Assembly (NCBI GenBank): GCA_000507305.1
Contig: DF239881.1
Span: 62,001-126,000, forward strand
Reading direction: 5' to 3'
DNA length: 64,000 bases
Source of the DNA: Breviolum minutum Mf 1.05b.01
Lineage: Eukaryota; Sar; Dinophyceae; Suessiales; Symbiodiniaceae
Below, in pieces: positions 1 through 11,315 of this stretch (its first letter is position 1; each line of letters begins with the position of its first letter). Under the pieces are notes generated by a model. That model worked only from the letters and a program-made list of their open reading frames with translations. It searched no databases and was not told where the DNA came from. The position numbers and the translations under genes were made by a program.

Positions 1-1999
1 CTATACTACAGCATACTACAGCACAAAAAGGATTGTAGCGCAGACGGCAAGTGTCATGTACACAATAACTTGTGAAGAAGGGTCAGTGCCCTGAAGCAAT
101 TCCTCCACACAGGCGTCAAGTGCAGCCACAGATGCCTTCACATGTAAGGGCACTTCAACCGCTTTCTCATCCGTGGCTGTCAAAAGCACCCCGCCTGAAT
201 TGTCGAAAAAGACAACGACCACTGCTAATTCAGTTGGATCCATGTCGATCTTCCAAATGCCCATCTTTTTCAGGGCATCCCAAACCCAGCAGAAGCTGTC
301 CAAAACTGTTTTGGTATCCTCACGGCCTTGAAAAATGTGTTTAATAGTTGCACGTCTGCCAAATTCTTCAAGGTGGATCAACCCTGTCTCCACCAACCTG
401 TCCAGAATGCATTCAATAAAAGATACAATAGTCTGCTTTTCCAAATTTGGAGTGTCTTTCCTTCTCAACAAATGTCTTGATACATGGCTATGTGGATGTG
501 GCTCTTCCAGCCATGTAAGCCGTGGTCCTTGGTTGTTCATGTTGCGTACAACCGCTAGCCCACTCTGTTGCCTATTGACGAGAGGCAAAACGATGGATCC
601 CAGGTTGATGTCACGGTCAGATTTCAATCCGGAGTTGTCAGCCAAGGAGAATTCTGATGCTCCAATTGCATCACCTCCAGTCACCCAACTGCGTGCAACC
701 ACATCATAGCCACCAAGGCACGAAGCATACATCCACTGGGACGAACCACAAGACCAATCCACTTCATAGTATCTTTGTGGATTTATTGGCGAGCACGGCC
801 CCTTATAGGCTCCCTCGTCTGGCAGCATATGCTCATCCAATGGTTTCCTCATATACCTGACATCATAAACCTTCACCTTGTGCCATGGGTAGGTTGTCAC
901 TGCCACATGGGCTGAATTCCAGGGACAGCATTTGATCGCCCTGATGTGTTCTATCTGGGATTTCACTACAACCCTTTGGCATGATTCTCTGCCATCGCCC
1001 AAGAACAACTGCCCTTTGCTTCCCACCAGCATTGTCCGAGTGCTTAACCAGTCTGCACATGTTCCATTCTTGATATCAAGCTTTCCGGTCCAACCATGTT
1101 GAACGCTCAGGATTTGCACTGCGTCTGGACTGATGATGCCAACTTCATTTGCCTCAAATTCCTTTCCCACTGCCAAGGAGATGATCCCAGGGGTGCTCTC
1201 CTTGTGTCGCCAGGATATGTTGCCTGTGGCGTCGTATTCCAAAATATGCGTCTCATCCTTTCCGTGGAGGAAGATGAGGCTCTGGCTGGCTTCGATGCCT
1301 TGGATCGCAGTGTCAAACTCCAGGTTGGTTCTTTCTGTTCGAACCAAAACAGGGTTATATTGAGGATCAACTTGAAAGTAGCCAGGATTTTCTTCTTGCA
1401 ATTCTTCGGTCGATAGAGAAAAGTGGAATTTGTATAGAGTGTATTCCATTCCTGGGAAGCAGCCAATGGCCTCTGGACCTTCCAAACGAGTGAAAACTCG
1501 CTTTGGTCGCCCTTCGGCAATGCTCTGGGTATACAATTCAAAGCTCAGGGACGATTGCAGTAAATGGTCCCGAACCACAATTCCAGGGTCAGGCCGAAGC
1601 CTTAGGGTGGACGGGCCCATCTTCCATAGCGTCGGCATCGCTACAACATCCTCAATTTCCTGTCTTTCTTGTGGATACCATGCATCCCCTCCATACAGTG
1701 CATTCTCCAATTGACCTACGTCATCTGAATCCTCTCCATCATCTGGGTTTTGAACCTCCTGTGCTGGATCCTTTGAGGCGAAATCCCAATCCTGTGCCTC
1801 CAGTTCGTCCAATTGCTGCTCAGCCTGCTCAGCTTCGGATACCAAGCTATCTGCTCCTCCTGCTTCTGCTTCGGGATCGTTCAGAAGACCAAGAAGAAGT
1901 TTCCTCTCTGCATCTGTCAGCCCATGCTCCTCCATGATGCTCAAACTTTCAAAGCACCATCACAACGACGTTGGAACGAGATAGGAAGTCTTGAGCAAA
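1..1999. repeat. Direct segmental duplication, copy 1
   Basis: Bases 1-1999 match 16921-18922 almost base for base. The offset is 16920 at the left end and 16923 after a one-codon length difference near the gene's 3' end. Similarity stops about 60 bp upstream of the start codon. At the left it is cut by the window edge, so the true unit may be longer. It carries one complete intronless gene on the minus strand. The two copies differ by scattered point changes, which suggests an old but not ancient duplication. Confidence 0.95.
16..1935 (-). CDS. Beta-propeller-like protein with C-terminal hydrophobic tail, copy 1
   Basis: This is an uninterrupted ~639-codon frame. The first ATG is at 1935; an upstream TTG in frame is not needed. 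The N-terminal ~100 residues are acidic and low-complexity (Glu/Asp/Gln-rich) after a short helix MEEHGLTDAERKLLLGLL. The middle ~300 residues have the spacing of WD40-like blades, for example a W-H-K-V-K-V-Y-D-V-R strand near residue 365. A helical segment follows at roughly 510-570. The last 17 residues (VIVYMTLAVCATILFVL) are hydrophobic and end at the stop, as in a tail-anchored membrane protein. I do not recognise the family. The propeller followed by a helical region is loosely reminiscent of the Pol I factor TAF1C/Rrn6, but that is only a guess. No intron is seen, unlike most neighbours, so a retroposed or recently tandem-duplicated origin is possible. Its near-twin is at 16936-18858. 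Confidence 0.85.
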   Translation of the reverse strand: MEEHGLTDAERKLLLGLLNDPEAEAGGADSLVSEAEQAEQQLDELEAQDWDFASKDPAQEVQNPDDGEDSDDVGQLENALYGGDAWYPQERQEIEDVVAMPTLWKMGPSTLRLRPDPGIVVRDHLLQSSLSFELYTQSIAEGRPKRVFTRLEGPEAIGCFPGMEYTLYKFHFSLSTEELQEENPGYFQVDPQYNPVLVRTERTNLEFDTAIQGIEASQSLIFLHGKDETHILEYDATGNISWRHKESTPGIISLAVGKEFEANEVGIISPDAVQILSVQHGWTGKLDIKNGTCADWLSTRTMLVGSKGQLFLGDGRESCQRVVVKSQIEHIRAIKCCPWNSAHVAVTTYPWHKVKVYDVRYMRKPLDEHMLPDEGAYKGPCSPINPQRYYEVDWSCGSSQWMYASCLGGYDVVARSWVTGGDAIGASEFSLADNSGLKSDRDINLGSIVLPLVNRQQSGLAVVRNMNNQGPRLTWLEEPHPHSHVSRHLLRRKDTPNLEKQTIVSFIECILDRLVETGLIHLEEFGRRATIKHIFQGREDTKTVLDSFCWVWDALKKMGIWKIDMDPTELAVVVVFFDNSGGVLLTATDEKAVEVPLHVKASVAALDACVEELLQGTDPSSQVIVYMTLAVCATILFVL

Positions 2000-4900
2000 G
2001 AGACTCCTCGAATGCATCCCACTGTGTTTTGAAGAAGGTGCAATCTGCATGGGGATAGGAATCCCTGCAACAGTGAGTCTTTCATAGATCCTTTCATTGC
2101 AGTGTTTCTTTCATAAAAAGAACTCCATGTGCAGACTGGTGATTTCAACAAAAACGAGTACCATCCTTTCATCCACGGGAGCAAGAAGCAAGGGACGTTT
2201 CTGAATTTTCTTCGATTTCAACGCGTCAATCCTAGACAACCCCGCCTTGCCAAAGAGACGAGAAGGCAGGCACCACAATTCACCATCAGCGCGAACAGAC
2301 TCACCACGGTTCCCTTAGCACAAAAGCCGCATTGTTGAGGATTCCCGAAATGTTTCTGCAATTCCACACCAAGAAACAATGAAAACAATACCCTTTCGTT
2401 GTGGATGGCTGTAGGTTTCCTTGGCCCAACTTTCTGCTCACAGATTTCTCGTCACAAATTGGAAGCAATTGTTCGAGATTTTTCATCCACGATCGCATTC
2501 ATTTTTTCTGTGTGAAATCTACAAATCTACCGAGAATCTGCAGTGAACTCTGGAAACCGTGCTACTGTGCTACCCTTTTGCAGACTCAAGGAGCTAAAAG
2601 AAGGTATACCACATAGATGGTCAGAAAGGCACCTGCACACTGCAAACAATCATCCAAACCGGAAGTTTCAGCCACACTCTTAGCATCCCAGATCTTTTGT
2701 CAAACTTTCTACTTTCTAGAATTCTGCCCAGACCCCGTGCCTATGATCAATATAACTCTTCCAAAGCCATCATAGAAATTCATCTTCTGCCGGATGACTT
2801 CATCCCAGCGAAATGCTTCCTGCCAGCACTGCCAACCGCAGGAAGCGTTTGAGTCTCACAACGCTTCTGGCAATCTTCAACGAAAAAGGCCTGGTACAAA
2901 CCCATACACAACGTCGATGCCACAGGCCTAGGAGCAGTCTCATGATGTCTCATGGATCTCTGGGCTCAAAGTTTGGAGAAATCTCAAAACAAACCAAGGT
3001 GCAAAATTGATGCAATGGTAAACATGATGAAAAATCTTCTGCCAGTGCCTCAAGTGCAACACACCGCAATGGAAAAACTGCAAATCTCAAAAGTTTCACG
3101 TTTCGTTGTCTTCAAAAATCTTGTCTTAAAAACCTTCAAGGCACTCCCTATCCGTGCTAGACACAAGATGCTTCCAAAGAAGAGACCCCTAAAGTCACTC
3201 CTCAATTTTTTTCATCTCGAAAATGAATTCACGCTTTTGTCATCTTTTCGCAGACGCCAAGTTGCCCAGAAAGCCTTTTTGGTCACAGGCCTGTTGCTCC
3301 TCACACTTTGCTGCGATCGCCTGCTCGTCTTTGGCAGCCAACTCGCAGTTCTTTGTATCTATGCACTCCTGGACAAATCTCTGCCCGCGAAAGGAAAAGG
3401 GTCAAGTTATAGCCGCCGTTGTGATTTGGTATTCTGATGGCAGCATCTTTCCACATTTTGAGGACTGAAACTCCTGCTCTTGATCAAAAGAATCAAAACC
3501 TTTTCTGCAGCTCTTGAAGCAAGCCTTGCGTGCATGTGCCATTGAGTGCTTCTCAAGTGAGAGCAACAAAAAATACAGATCTGCATGCAAATAACTGCAC
3601 TGAAACTGCTTCACTTTCACTGTGTTCACTGTGTTCTGCATCCGGGTCTCACAAATGTGCCTCAGCTTTTCCTTCACATGCAACTTCAACTCCCTCCGCC
3701 ACACAGCCTAAACCTTGGCTTCGATAATCCAAATCAAGAGATCGACTTGGAGTAGGAAAAAATCTGAGAAATCGATTCATCTGCGATCAAGCATGACCAG
3801 CGCTTTTTGCAAGACTTTGCTGATCAAATATTATTTCTTTGATGATCTCATATCTTTGGACTTTCTCTCACACATTGCTAGGGCCCGTGACCACAAGAAG
3901 CTCTGCATTCCTTCACTGCCACAACGCTGCCTTCACGAAAATGGCCAATAGACAAAAGAAAGACAACACGTCTGCAAATCCTACCAATGTCAATTCGGTC
4001 AGTTCATTGCAAATTACACTTTCTCACCTCAAACAAACATCAAGTTCTATCAAAGTCTGAAATAGTGTAAAGTGAAGTGTAAAGTGCAGCGAAAGTGAGG
4101 CAAGAAATGGAATCTCTCGGGTTCATGGGTTCAAATGTCTATGTTTCATGGTGTTTCGAACTCCAAACCTGCAGTGATGAAGACACAAATGATGGCCAAG
4201 ATCCACAACAGAATCGCTGCAAGCACCTTCCAACGACAGTTCAGATGTTGATTTTCATGTTGATCTTCGAAGGTGACATCCAAGGTTAGAACTGTGCTGC
4301 CACACACGCGATTCGCGGGAGGGAGACATCCATCATCAGCACGCATTGCAAGATGTGCAAAATGATTAAACTAAATTACTTCAGCTGAGTACTGTATTTT
4401 GTACACATGGCTGATCAATCAAGAAACTTGCCATGTCTACTTGGGAGCTGAGAGCAATCAAGTAATCAATGAATTGCCTCCTGTCCCTTGATTTCTCAAA
4501 GCTTTGAGGCTTTCAACTGCACAAGACGAAAGATGTGGGTGTGCAATGTGCAAGGCCGAAAAGTGCCGGGCCCGCCGTTGTTCTCATTTTTTTTTCGGCA
4601 CACAAAGAACTTGTGTTTATGCGAACAAGGTCTACGAGGGTTTCCTTCTTTGGGATACCGTCGCAGTTGGCGGAAAATTGGTCAATCATTTCCAGCATCA
4701 GAGCATGTTTCCACCTTTTTTGAAGAAAGAAACAGCTGTTGGCACTGAAATCTCATTTGATGCTTCGGCTCATTTCATCAGACTCGTCACCCAGTCAAAA
4801 TCTTCATCCTTAGCACAAATTCAATTTGCGTGAAAGCTGGGAGTTGATGTCTCCTGGGAAGTTCAAAAAGAATCAGGCATGGAGCATCTGAACTTTCTTT

Positions 4901-5400
4901 CGCTTTCGCAGATATCTTTTCCTGCATCAAAATCAGAAAATCCTGTGAAGCAAAACTTTGATGATTTTTCAGATGGTACCTGGTATCATTGTTAGATTTC
5001 AACAAAGCACCTCCTCCTCCGCATCTTCCTCATCTTCCTCATCCTCTTCTTCCTCGTCCTCATCGAAATCTTCCAACACGGAGGCTGCCGCCTTCACTGC
5101 CTCAATTTCGCTCTTCGAAAATTTCAGCATCCAAAGAAAAACGTTTTTTGGTTCCTGCCATTTGCTTCTATAATCAGCCCGCAACAAAAAGTCAAGGCTT
5201 CCAAACATCATCATGCTTTTGGAAAAAATCGGAACACACCTGATGTTGCAACACACACCTGATGTTGCTACCATTTTTAAAGAAATCATACCAGCATGGA
5301 CCCCAGATGAGAACAGTGCAGCGTCTGCAAGAAGTTCAAAACAAAATTCATTTTTGTTTTCTTGAAGTTGGTGGCCCTGAATATAGAAGGGAAAAATGAA
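2000..5400. other. Gene-poor stretch
   Basis: I see no convincing exon. Short ORFs on both strands lack recognisable domains and are typical of chance reading. One minus-strand ORF at 4146-4346 ends in a possible membrane helix (WKVLAAILLWILAIICVFI), but there is no context to support it. A TCC/TCT-rich run at 5010-5070 gives poly-Ser, poly-Pro or poly-Glu in the three readings and is best treated as a simple repeat. Confidence 0.6.
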
Positions 5401-5408
5401 GACAGAGA

Positions 5409-5690
5409 TTGGCACCCTGCAATGCCGATGGCACCACGTCCACTCCCCCAAAGTTGGTCGTCACCCCCCCCAACCATAGCACACTACAATGGCACCCTGC
5501 AATAGCAGCGAGCAGTGGCACCCAGCAATGGCACCACGTCCACTCCCCCAAAGTTGGTCGTCACCCTCCCCANNNNNNNNNNNNNNNNCTACAATGGCAC
5601 CCTACGATGGCACCCAGCAATGGCACCACGTCCACTGCACCCTGCAATGGCACCCTGGTGCCACGTCCAATCCGCCAAAGTGGTTCGTCG
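5409..5690. repeat. ~100-bp minisatellite with assembly gap
   Basis: A unit of about 100 bp containing GGCACCACGTCCACTCCCCC followed by AAAGTTGGTCGTCACC recurs at about 5430, 5530 and 5622. Shorter internal repeats of the type CAATGGCACCC occur between them. A run of Ns interrupts the array. Three overlapping ORFs in this block are by-products of the repeat. Confidence 0.9.
5573..5588. other. Assembly gap (16 N)
   Basis: Sixteen unspecified bases lie inside the minisatellite. The gap length is probably nominal, so the true number of repeat units is unknown. Confidence 0.99.
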
Positions 5691-5699
5691 CCTTCCCCC

Positions 5700-6890
5700 C
5701 TTATTGGAAGTGAGAACCCCTATAGCTATATCTGGGGATAAACAGAAACATGTTCATGTAAATTAGGGTCAAAATCATGGAAAACACAAAGATAAAACAA
5801 CATATCCGTGTCAAAAACATGAGAAAACACAGATAAGAACAGCCTTTTCACCGAACATATTGCGCTAATAGCATGGCTTTGCTTCAAAAGCTTTGCAAAA
5901 AACGCATAAATATCAATATTTTCTTTCTAAGCTGTGAAAAAAGTTGTAGAAACTGTGGGAAAGATCCAAAAAGAGGTGGAAATCTCACAATTTTGGCTTC
6001 GAAGAAACGGTGACGGTGTGTGAGGGTGCAGCCACTCACAAATTATAATTCTTTGATCATGTACACAAATTCAAGCAAGCACACTATTGGCTGTATTTTT
6101 CTGACCGCCGTGCCCCGCCCCTCCCCAAGTATACATTTTTTTACAAAAAAACACTTGTTTGTTACATGTTTCTGTTTTTCACATTTCCTTTCAGTTTTTT
6201 CAGCCCCAAGTATAGCTATCGCCGTATCGCTATCTGGGGAAAAAACTTGGCTTCCAAACTTCTGGTAACAGTGTCCCAGATCTTGCAGGACTACCCAAGG
6301 CAGCAGCATCCAAAAACTTTCGTCGCCAGGTCACCTGGCAGGTTGCGTTTCGACGCAATTTGAAAGTTGGATGAAACAAAGGAATGAAATCATCAAAAAC
6401 ACAATGGAAATTGTGCGAGTTTTAGGAAATCCCTTCAGACTTTCTCCAAACTTTGAATTTCGAAATCTGCAAAAATGTGTGTAAAAAACCCTTTAAACAG
6501 TTGACTTTTACAACTTCGCCAAGGTTCGGTGCGAAGAACTTTGGCTTCTGCCTGCACAGTCGGGCTGACCTGGTCACCCTTGAGAAAGAATGTATCATGT
6601 GAATCATGGGACATAAAAACTTACAGAGGGATTACATTACAATAATTGTATATCATTATATCAATCATATCATTATATTATATTAGGTATTAGGCTTTAC
6701 GGCAGTTTCAATAAATGCCTGCAGATTCTCCTTGGTCTAGAGTCATCATGACTTCACAGGTGTCTAGTTTTGCTGTCTTTTATGACCGGAATGATTTCTT
6801 GCAAGCAACCCCCCCGCCTTGGTGTATGGACATTCTTTGTCATACCTTCAGACGACAAAAGGAAACTCTGGCACCAATGACGATCCCAAC
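5700..6890. other. Gene-poor, AT-rich stretch
   Basis: No exon is supportable. The block includes AT-rich runs and a short TATATTA-type direct repeat near 6650-6690. It lies just downstream of the acetyltransferase exon and may contain 3' untranslated or intronic sequence. Confidence 0.5.
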
Positions 6891-6899
6891 AAAAACACA

Positions 6900-7606
6900 C
6901 TAAACAAGGAAAAAATCTAAAAACATGAAATAACAGTCATATGAAAGTGATGTGAAAAAAACTGGAAAAAGAATTGCCACATTAAACATGCCAAATGGCG
7001 TATATTTCAAGGGTACATAGCCGATGGCCTCGTAAAGGTAGTTGGCAGCTACTTGATCATCCTCCACATGAAGATAGATTTCAGTGTCTCCCCAAATATC
7101 CCGAATCAAACGTTCGCTGATATTCATCAGGCGACGTGCTAAGCCCTTTCGTCGAAAGTCTGGATCCACACAGAGATTCAATATGTAAGGTTTAGATGGA
7201 ACTCCAGGTTTACTTGTAGCATTTGGTGCTCGAACACGACCATCATCTGGCCACAAGGAGAGATCCACCAACGCCACGAAGGCAGAGTCTTCGTCTTCCA
7301 AGGCGAGGACCAAGCCCAACTCGGGACGTTCCGCGGAACCATGGGGAGCTGGTCGTGATAACAACGGTCGAGGAGAAGCAGCATCTAAACCCACCAAACT
7401 ACGACGAGCACCAAGACGTCCAGCAATGCCTTTTTTCACACTTTCTACTTCACTCAAATCATCCATTTTCACATTGAAAACAGGTGCCACAATTTGCATA
7501 CATCGCTCTATATCAGACAAATCTGCTGCAACCACTTTCATCCCTTCAATGTGAAGCTCATCCCAATCCTTTTCAAGTTCAGGACCAAGCAATTCGGCCA
7601 ATGGTA
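6900..7606 (-). CDS. GNAT-family N-acetyltransferase (C-terminal exon)
   Basis: The reading frame contains a GNAT acetyl-CoA binding core. An Ile-Leu-Asn-Leu-Cys-Val-Asp strand runs into the motif A signature R-R-K-G-L-A (about residues 150-155, fitting R/Q-x-x-G-x-G/A). A helix follows, then the motif B region VEDDQVAANYLYEAIGYVPL at about 179-198. The family transfers an acetyl group from acetyl-CoA to an amine; the substrate cannot be read from sequence. The first codon of the open frame is TTG, so the ORF start is not a true start. A splice acceptor GCTGCAG fits at 7607, making 7606 a likely exon edge. Upstream the frame stays open into a 15-bp tandem duplication near 7715-7742 without a clear ATG. 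The last ~30 residues, rich in Phe, may be intron read-through, so the true C terminus is uncertain. Confidence 0.75.
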
Positions 7607-8535
7607 CTGCAGCAACACGACTCCGCTGTCTTCGGGCTTTGTAACCCCAACATGCTCCAATTCCCGCGGCCCACCACCGCGATGGGACTCCATCTTGTCC
7701 GGAGCGTCGCGAAATTCCGGAGGGTCGCGAAATTCCGGAGGGGCTCCAAGAGGGCCTGGCAATTGAGATGTCTCAGAATGACATCTTGACATCAAGATTG
7801 ACAGATTGACATGTCAAAATTCCGGAAAATCCAGGAGTTTTCAACTTTTTGGTCCAACCTTCTCAACTCGGGCCAACCATGTGTGACCGTCAAAATCATG
7901 GCAATATGGCAGTGTCTCAGGTCTGAAAAGTGAATCTTTAAAAGCTGACATATTTTTGGTGTATTTTGGTTTGCGTCACGTTTCCTCATTCTGAGCTTAT
8001 CAAAGATCATCTCAAACATGTCAAAAGGACCTTTCGGCAAAAGCTTTAAGTAGTTTTACCTAAGAGTGTGCTTTGATTCCTTTGTTTTCCACATGCCTAT
8101 CTTGACTCCAAGGTTTGACACATGTGGAATCAATGTAGCCAACGGCTGATTCGAAGATTCGGAAATCACAAGTTGCCTTGTGAAACTTGTGAATAGAATC
8201 ACAAAAAAATCACAAAGCTTGGCACATGCAATCATAACATCAAGCAGCAATTAGCTATGCAATTACCGAATACACTTCGATGCAAACAGCATCAGCTCCA
8301 CAGCACCTTTTCCAGCAGCGCGATGCTCCCATCACCATCAAATTGGTCAAACGCTTCGACTTCTCACCGGATGTGTCGCAGTGGCCGGCCGCGGCGTGCT
8401 CCGGGTGCGACCACGTCCTGCCTGGATCTCACTTCGAGGAAAACCACACTGTGGCAATTTCTCTCCTTTTAGATTGTCAGAGGAATTTGAAATTATGAAC
8501 AAACAATAAAAGCAAAGTCAAATGACGTTTGTTGC
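7607..8535. other. Intronic or intergenic stretch with one exon-like island
   Basis: Most of this block has no coding signal. A GC-rich island of 54 bp at about 8368-8421 is bounded on the minus strand by AG and GTGAGA and reads open in all three frames (18 codons), so it could be a small exon. I could not fix its frame or partner. Confidence 0.35.
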
Positions 8536-8751
8536 CTAGTAGGGCCTAGACCTGCTCAAATGGAACACCGGAACACCCCCAACATCTCCCGCATCTGGCG
8601 GCGAAACTCTGCACTGCGTTGCTGTTGACGCAAGGCTTCCTGGTGCGAGATTCCGTTTCCCAATGAAATGTTGAAATGTTCCAAAAATCCGAGTTTTCAG
8701 TTCCTCGTTGGCAGCAGCGAGGAAAGCGGTCGGGCTCATGGGAACTGGAAC
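8536..8751 (-). CDS. Terminal exon of a small membrane-anchored protein
   Basis: A splice acceptor ATATGCAG precedes 8751, and the frame VPVPMSPTAFLAAANEELKT continues to a stop at 8536. It joins in phase 0 to the exon ending at 8965. The second half (Ser/Pro-rich) is less convincing. An alternative frame after an internal CACCAG reads a charged helix (EALRQQQRSAEFRRQMREML), so the last exon may be two exons or may be read differently. No domain is recognised. Confidence 0.45.
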   Translation of the reverse strand, partial: VPVPMSPTAFLAAANEELKTRIFGTFQHFIGKRNLAPGSLASTATQCRVSPPDAGDVGGVPVFHLSRSRPY

Positions 8752-8964
8752 CTGCATATCCAAAATGCATCAAGCATTGCAGCATCAAATGAATCGAAAA
8801 AAATGTATAATACATTAATTAAAGTAATTTAAAATATATATATAATGGGGCAATATTATGGCAATATCTAATATGGCAAATTGGCAATACATCACAGTAA
8901 AAACTCGGTAATGCGTTGTTTTATCCTGACTTAAAGAGACCTGAATCTTCCAACAAAAAAAAAC

Positions 8965-9162
8965 CTGTGGTCTCATTTGGTACATCATCATGTTCGTGTT
9001 TTCATTGTTTGGTGTAGGATCACACGCCTCCTCTTCGATCTTTGAAACTTGTCGAATACCTTGCATCATGGTCTCATAAACTGAGTAGATCTGCCGCAGC
9101 ATGGCAAAGGTGGCAAGGCCAAAGATGAAGATTGTGCCTTGGGATTTAGATCCGATACACAT
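8965..9162 (-). CDS. Exon encoding a membrane helix and acidic linker
   Basis: It starts at an ATG at 9162 or at an unseen upstream acceptor. The frame encodes a hydrophobic helix (TIFIFGLATFAMLRQIY, residues 10-26), an amphipathic segment with VSKIEEEACDP, and a Met/Asn-rich linker. It ends with CCACAG at 8965, followed by a GT donor and a T-rich intron. Removing the intron (8752-8964) joins phase 0 to the exon at 8751. The product is probably a small single-pass membrane protein of unknown role. Confidence 0.5.
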
Positions 9163-10363
9163 GATGTTTTTTTCATCTCATACATGAGCTATCGTGACGG
9201 GGCGTCATCCTTCAATTTAACCTGCTTGGCCTTCTTCTTGATATGGCAAATTATGTCAAATTGTCATTGGCCAACTTTCACCCAGGAACAGAGCTGACCG
9301 CGTAGCGACATGGCCGTCACCATAGGTGAGGGACCCGTCACATGAAGCCAATCATGAGTAGCCTCGGTTCAAGAGCTACTCAGCTCGGTATCGCCATCAA
9401 GCTCTAAACAACAAATGCCAAGGGAAAAGAAGGCTTAAAAAAATCAAGATGCTGCAAAGATGCAGAAAAAGCATCCATTATTTTGGAGACCTGGTGTCCT
9501 GATTCAGACGAATGCCTCGAAACAGCCAAGTGAGTCACTCCAATCCGCAAGACAGAAGTTTGATGAAATTTCTGGAAATGCACAGGATGCAAGTCTTTCA
9601 ATTCTGTTTCATCCCCCAAGACATTCCATCTTTCAGTCTTTCATCATTTTCATCCAACTGAAACGAGTGACTCTTCAGTTGCTTCATCACCACGAGATGC
9701 CAAGGAGAGAGAAATATGGATCCACCTCAGCTGAATTTTCTCAAATTCTCTGAGTTGCGTCACTCACTTTGTGTCACCCGAGGCACAGAAGAACGACACG
9801 GCCGACGGCCATCTGGAAATGCCTTTCCAAAATCAGCGAATCAAAAGATCAAACAAAAACAAAATGAATTTCAAATGAATGAAATGATTTTTTGCGTATC
9901 AAACCGTGTGGCTAATGGACACTAGACATCACTAGACATCAAGTTGACAACTGACCATTGAAAACCGGAGCCTGGAAGGCAGCGAGGTGCTGAACTTGCG
10001 ACTATAGCTGATGCTCCAAAAAAGATGAAAAAAATGATGAAACAAAAATGCTTTTGACTTGTGGGCTAAGAAAACTAGGTGGTCTTCTGACAAGGTTGCG
10101 TGAATGGATTTCAACTGACTTATTGACTTATTGATTTTTCAAAGTTTTGAAGCCTGTTTCTTTGAGAACTGACCAGCGACAAGCGTCACAAGACCGAGAA
10201 ACAAAAATCAAAGAACAATCTTCCCGACGCAAAAAGCTTGATTGTCTTTCTCACCTTCGATATCTAAGTCTAAGTGTTGAATTTTCCTCCAAAATTCGGC
10301 AGTGATGAACGAGATTCTTTCATCGGCTGCGATCCTTTTGCGTCAACAGCGAGTCAAGTCGCA
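9163..10363. other. Mostly non-coding, possible small exons
   Basis: No recognisable domain. Minus-strand islands around 9960-10010 and 9785-9830 are GC-richer than their surroundings and open for 15-25 codons, but boundaries could not be set. The remainder is AT-rich with many short stops. Confidence 0.35.
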
Positions 10364-10428
10364 TCATTTTTTTCGGTAAAACTCGTCGGGGTTGGGCAGG
10401 AAATCGCCACCCACTGGCATGTCATCAC
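10364..10428 (-). CDS. Short exon (DDMPVGGDFLPNPDEFYR)
   Basis: An acceptor CCCAG precedes 10428. The minus strand then reads a compact acidic peptide with DDMPVGGDFLPNPDEFYR and meets a stop at 10364-10366. Its composition differs sharply from the AT-rich flanks. It is probably an exon, possibly terminal, of the gene whose other exons lie at 10477-10594 and about 10725-10850. I could not make the phases agree, so the linkage is inference. Confidence 0.4.
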
Positions 10429-10476
10429 CTGGGTCAGCTCAGTCGTGAGATGACTGAAATTGTTCAGAAATGTCAC

Positions 10477-10594
10477 CAAATTTTCTTCAAGCGACAAAGA
10501 AAGCCGCGCCACAATTCTTCAGCACGCTCCTGGTCTTTCACCAAACCTTCCTGGATCTTTCGATCGTCTCTGAGACCTACAAAGCAGTTGGATC
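10477..10594 (-). CDS. Exon with charged helix
   Basis: After an acceptor GCAAG the minus strand reads a charged, helical segment containing RDDRKIQEGLVKDQERAEEL and then WRGFL, ending near a GTGACA donor. The density of Glu, Lys and Arg and the lack of stops fit a genuine exon. No family is recognised. A further minus-strand open block at about 10725-10850 (AVLDVASSARCAGVDLLLSG) probably belongs to the same gene. Confidence 0.45.
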
Positions 10595-11315
10595 CTTGCT
10601 GCTCTCATGTCTTTCACATTGTGTCACCCCAACAAAACAAACAAAACACATCTTGAAACATGTGTCTCAAGTGGATGCATCAATTTTTCCAAAGATGCAC
10701 TTTCATCGAAGGTCTGCCCACCTTCTCTGCGTAAGTGCTGCAGAACCTGTTCTGTTGCAGACATGCAAGGCATGCCTGAAAGCAGCAAGTCAACCCCCGC
10801 GCATCTTGCGGAGCTAGCAACATCCAGAACAGCAAGACAACCTTTAAGACCGAAAGATATTTAGATTGGATACGAATGGATACGATTCATTTCGATTCCT
10901 ATGATTCCTTTAATGCGATTCAAAAAATCTCTGGCATTGGACATATGCAAATTTGCAAATCATTAAACCCTCTGGTCAACTAACATGTCCTGAATCTTGC
11001 CCCCACCTGTTCAAAAAATTCCACAACATCTTCATGGTCACATAATATGATAACATGGTCACCATTTTCCCATTTTCCTCGTGTTTTTTACTCGTTCCTC
11101 CACGTTTGACACGTCGATTCGCCTGGATCTCCACTCTGATAGCCCCCAGTGGAGACTTTGGCGCACAAATCGGATTCCACATCGCGGCGTTTCGCGGCAC
11201 TGTTGACCTTGCAAAAACTAGAAAAAAACACGGGAAAAAATTGGAACTATGATGGATTTTTTCTGAAAAAAACTGGACAAAAAGAAACAGAAAATACATT
11301 TTTCACTTCTTATAC

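Noticed and set aside
1107-1541. 144-codon minus-strand frame within the propeller gene
   Set aside because: Out-of-frame shadow of the long propeller reading. It is present in both copies only because the DNA is duplicated.
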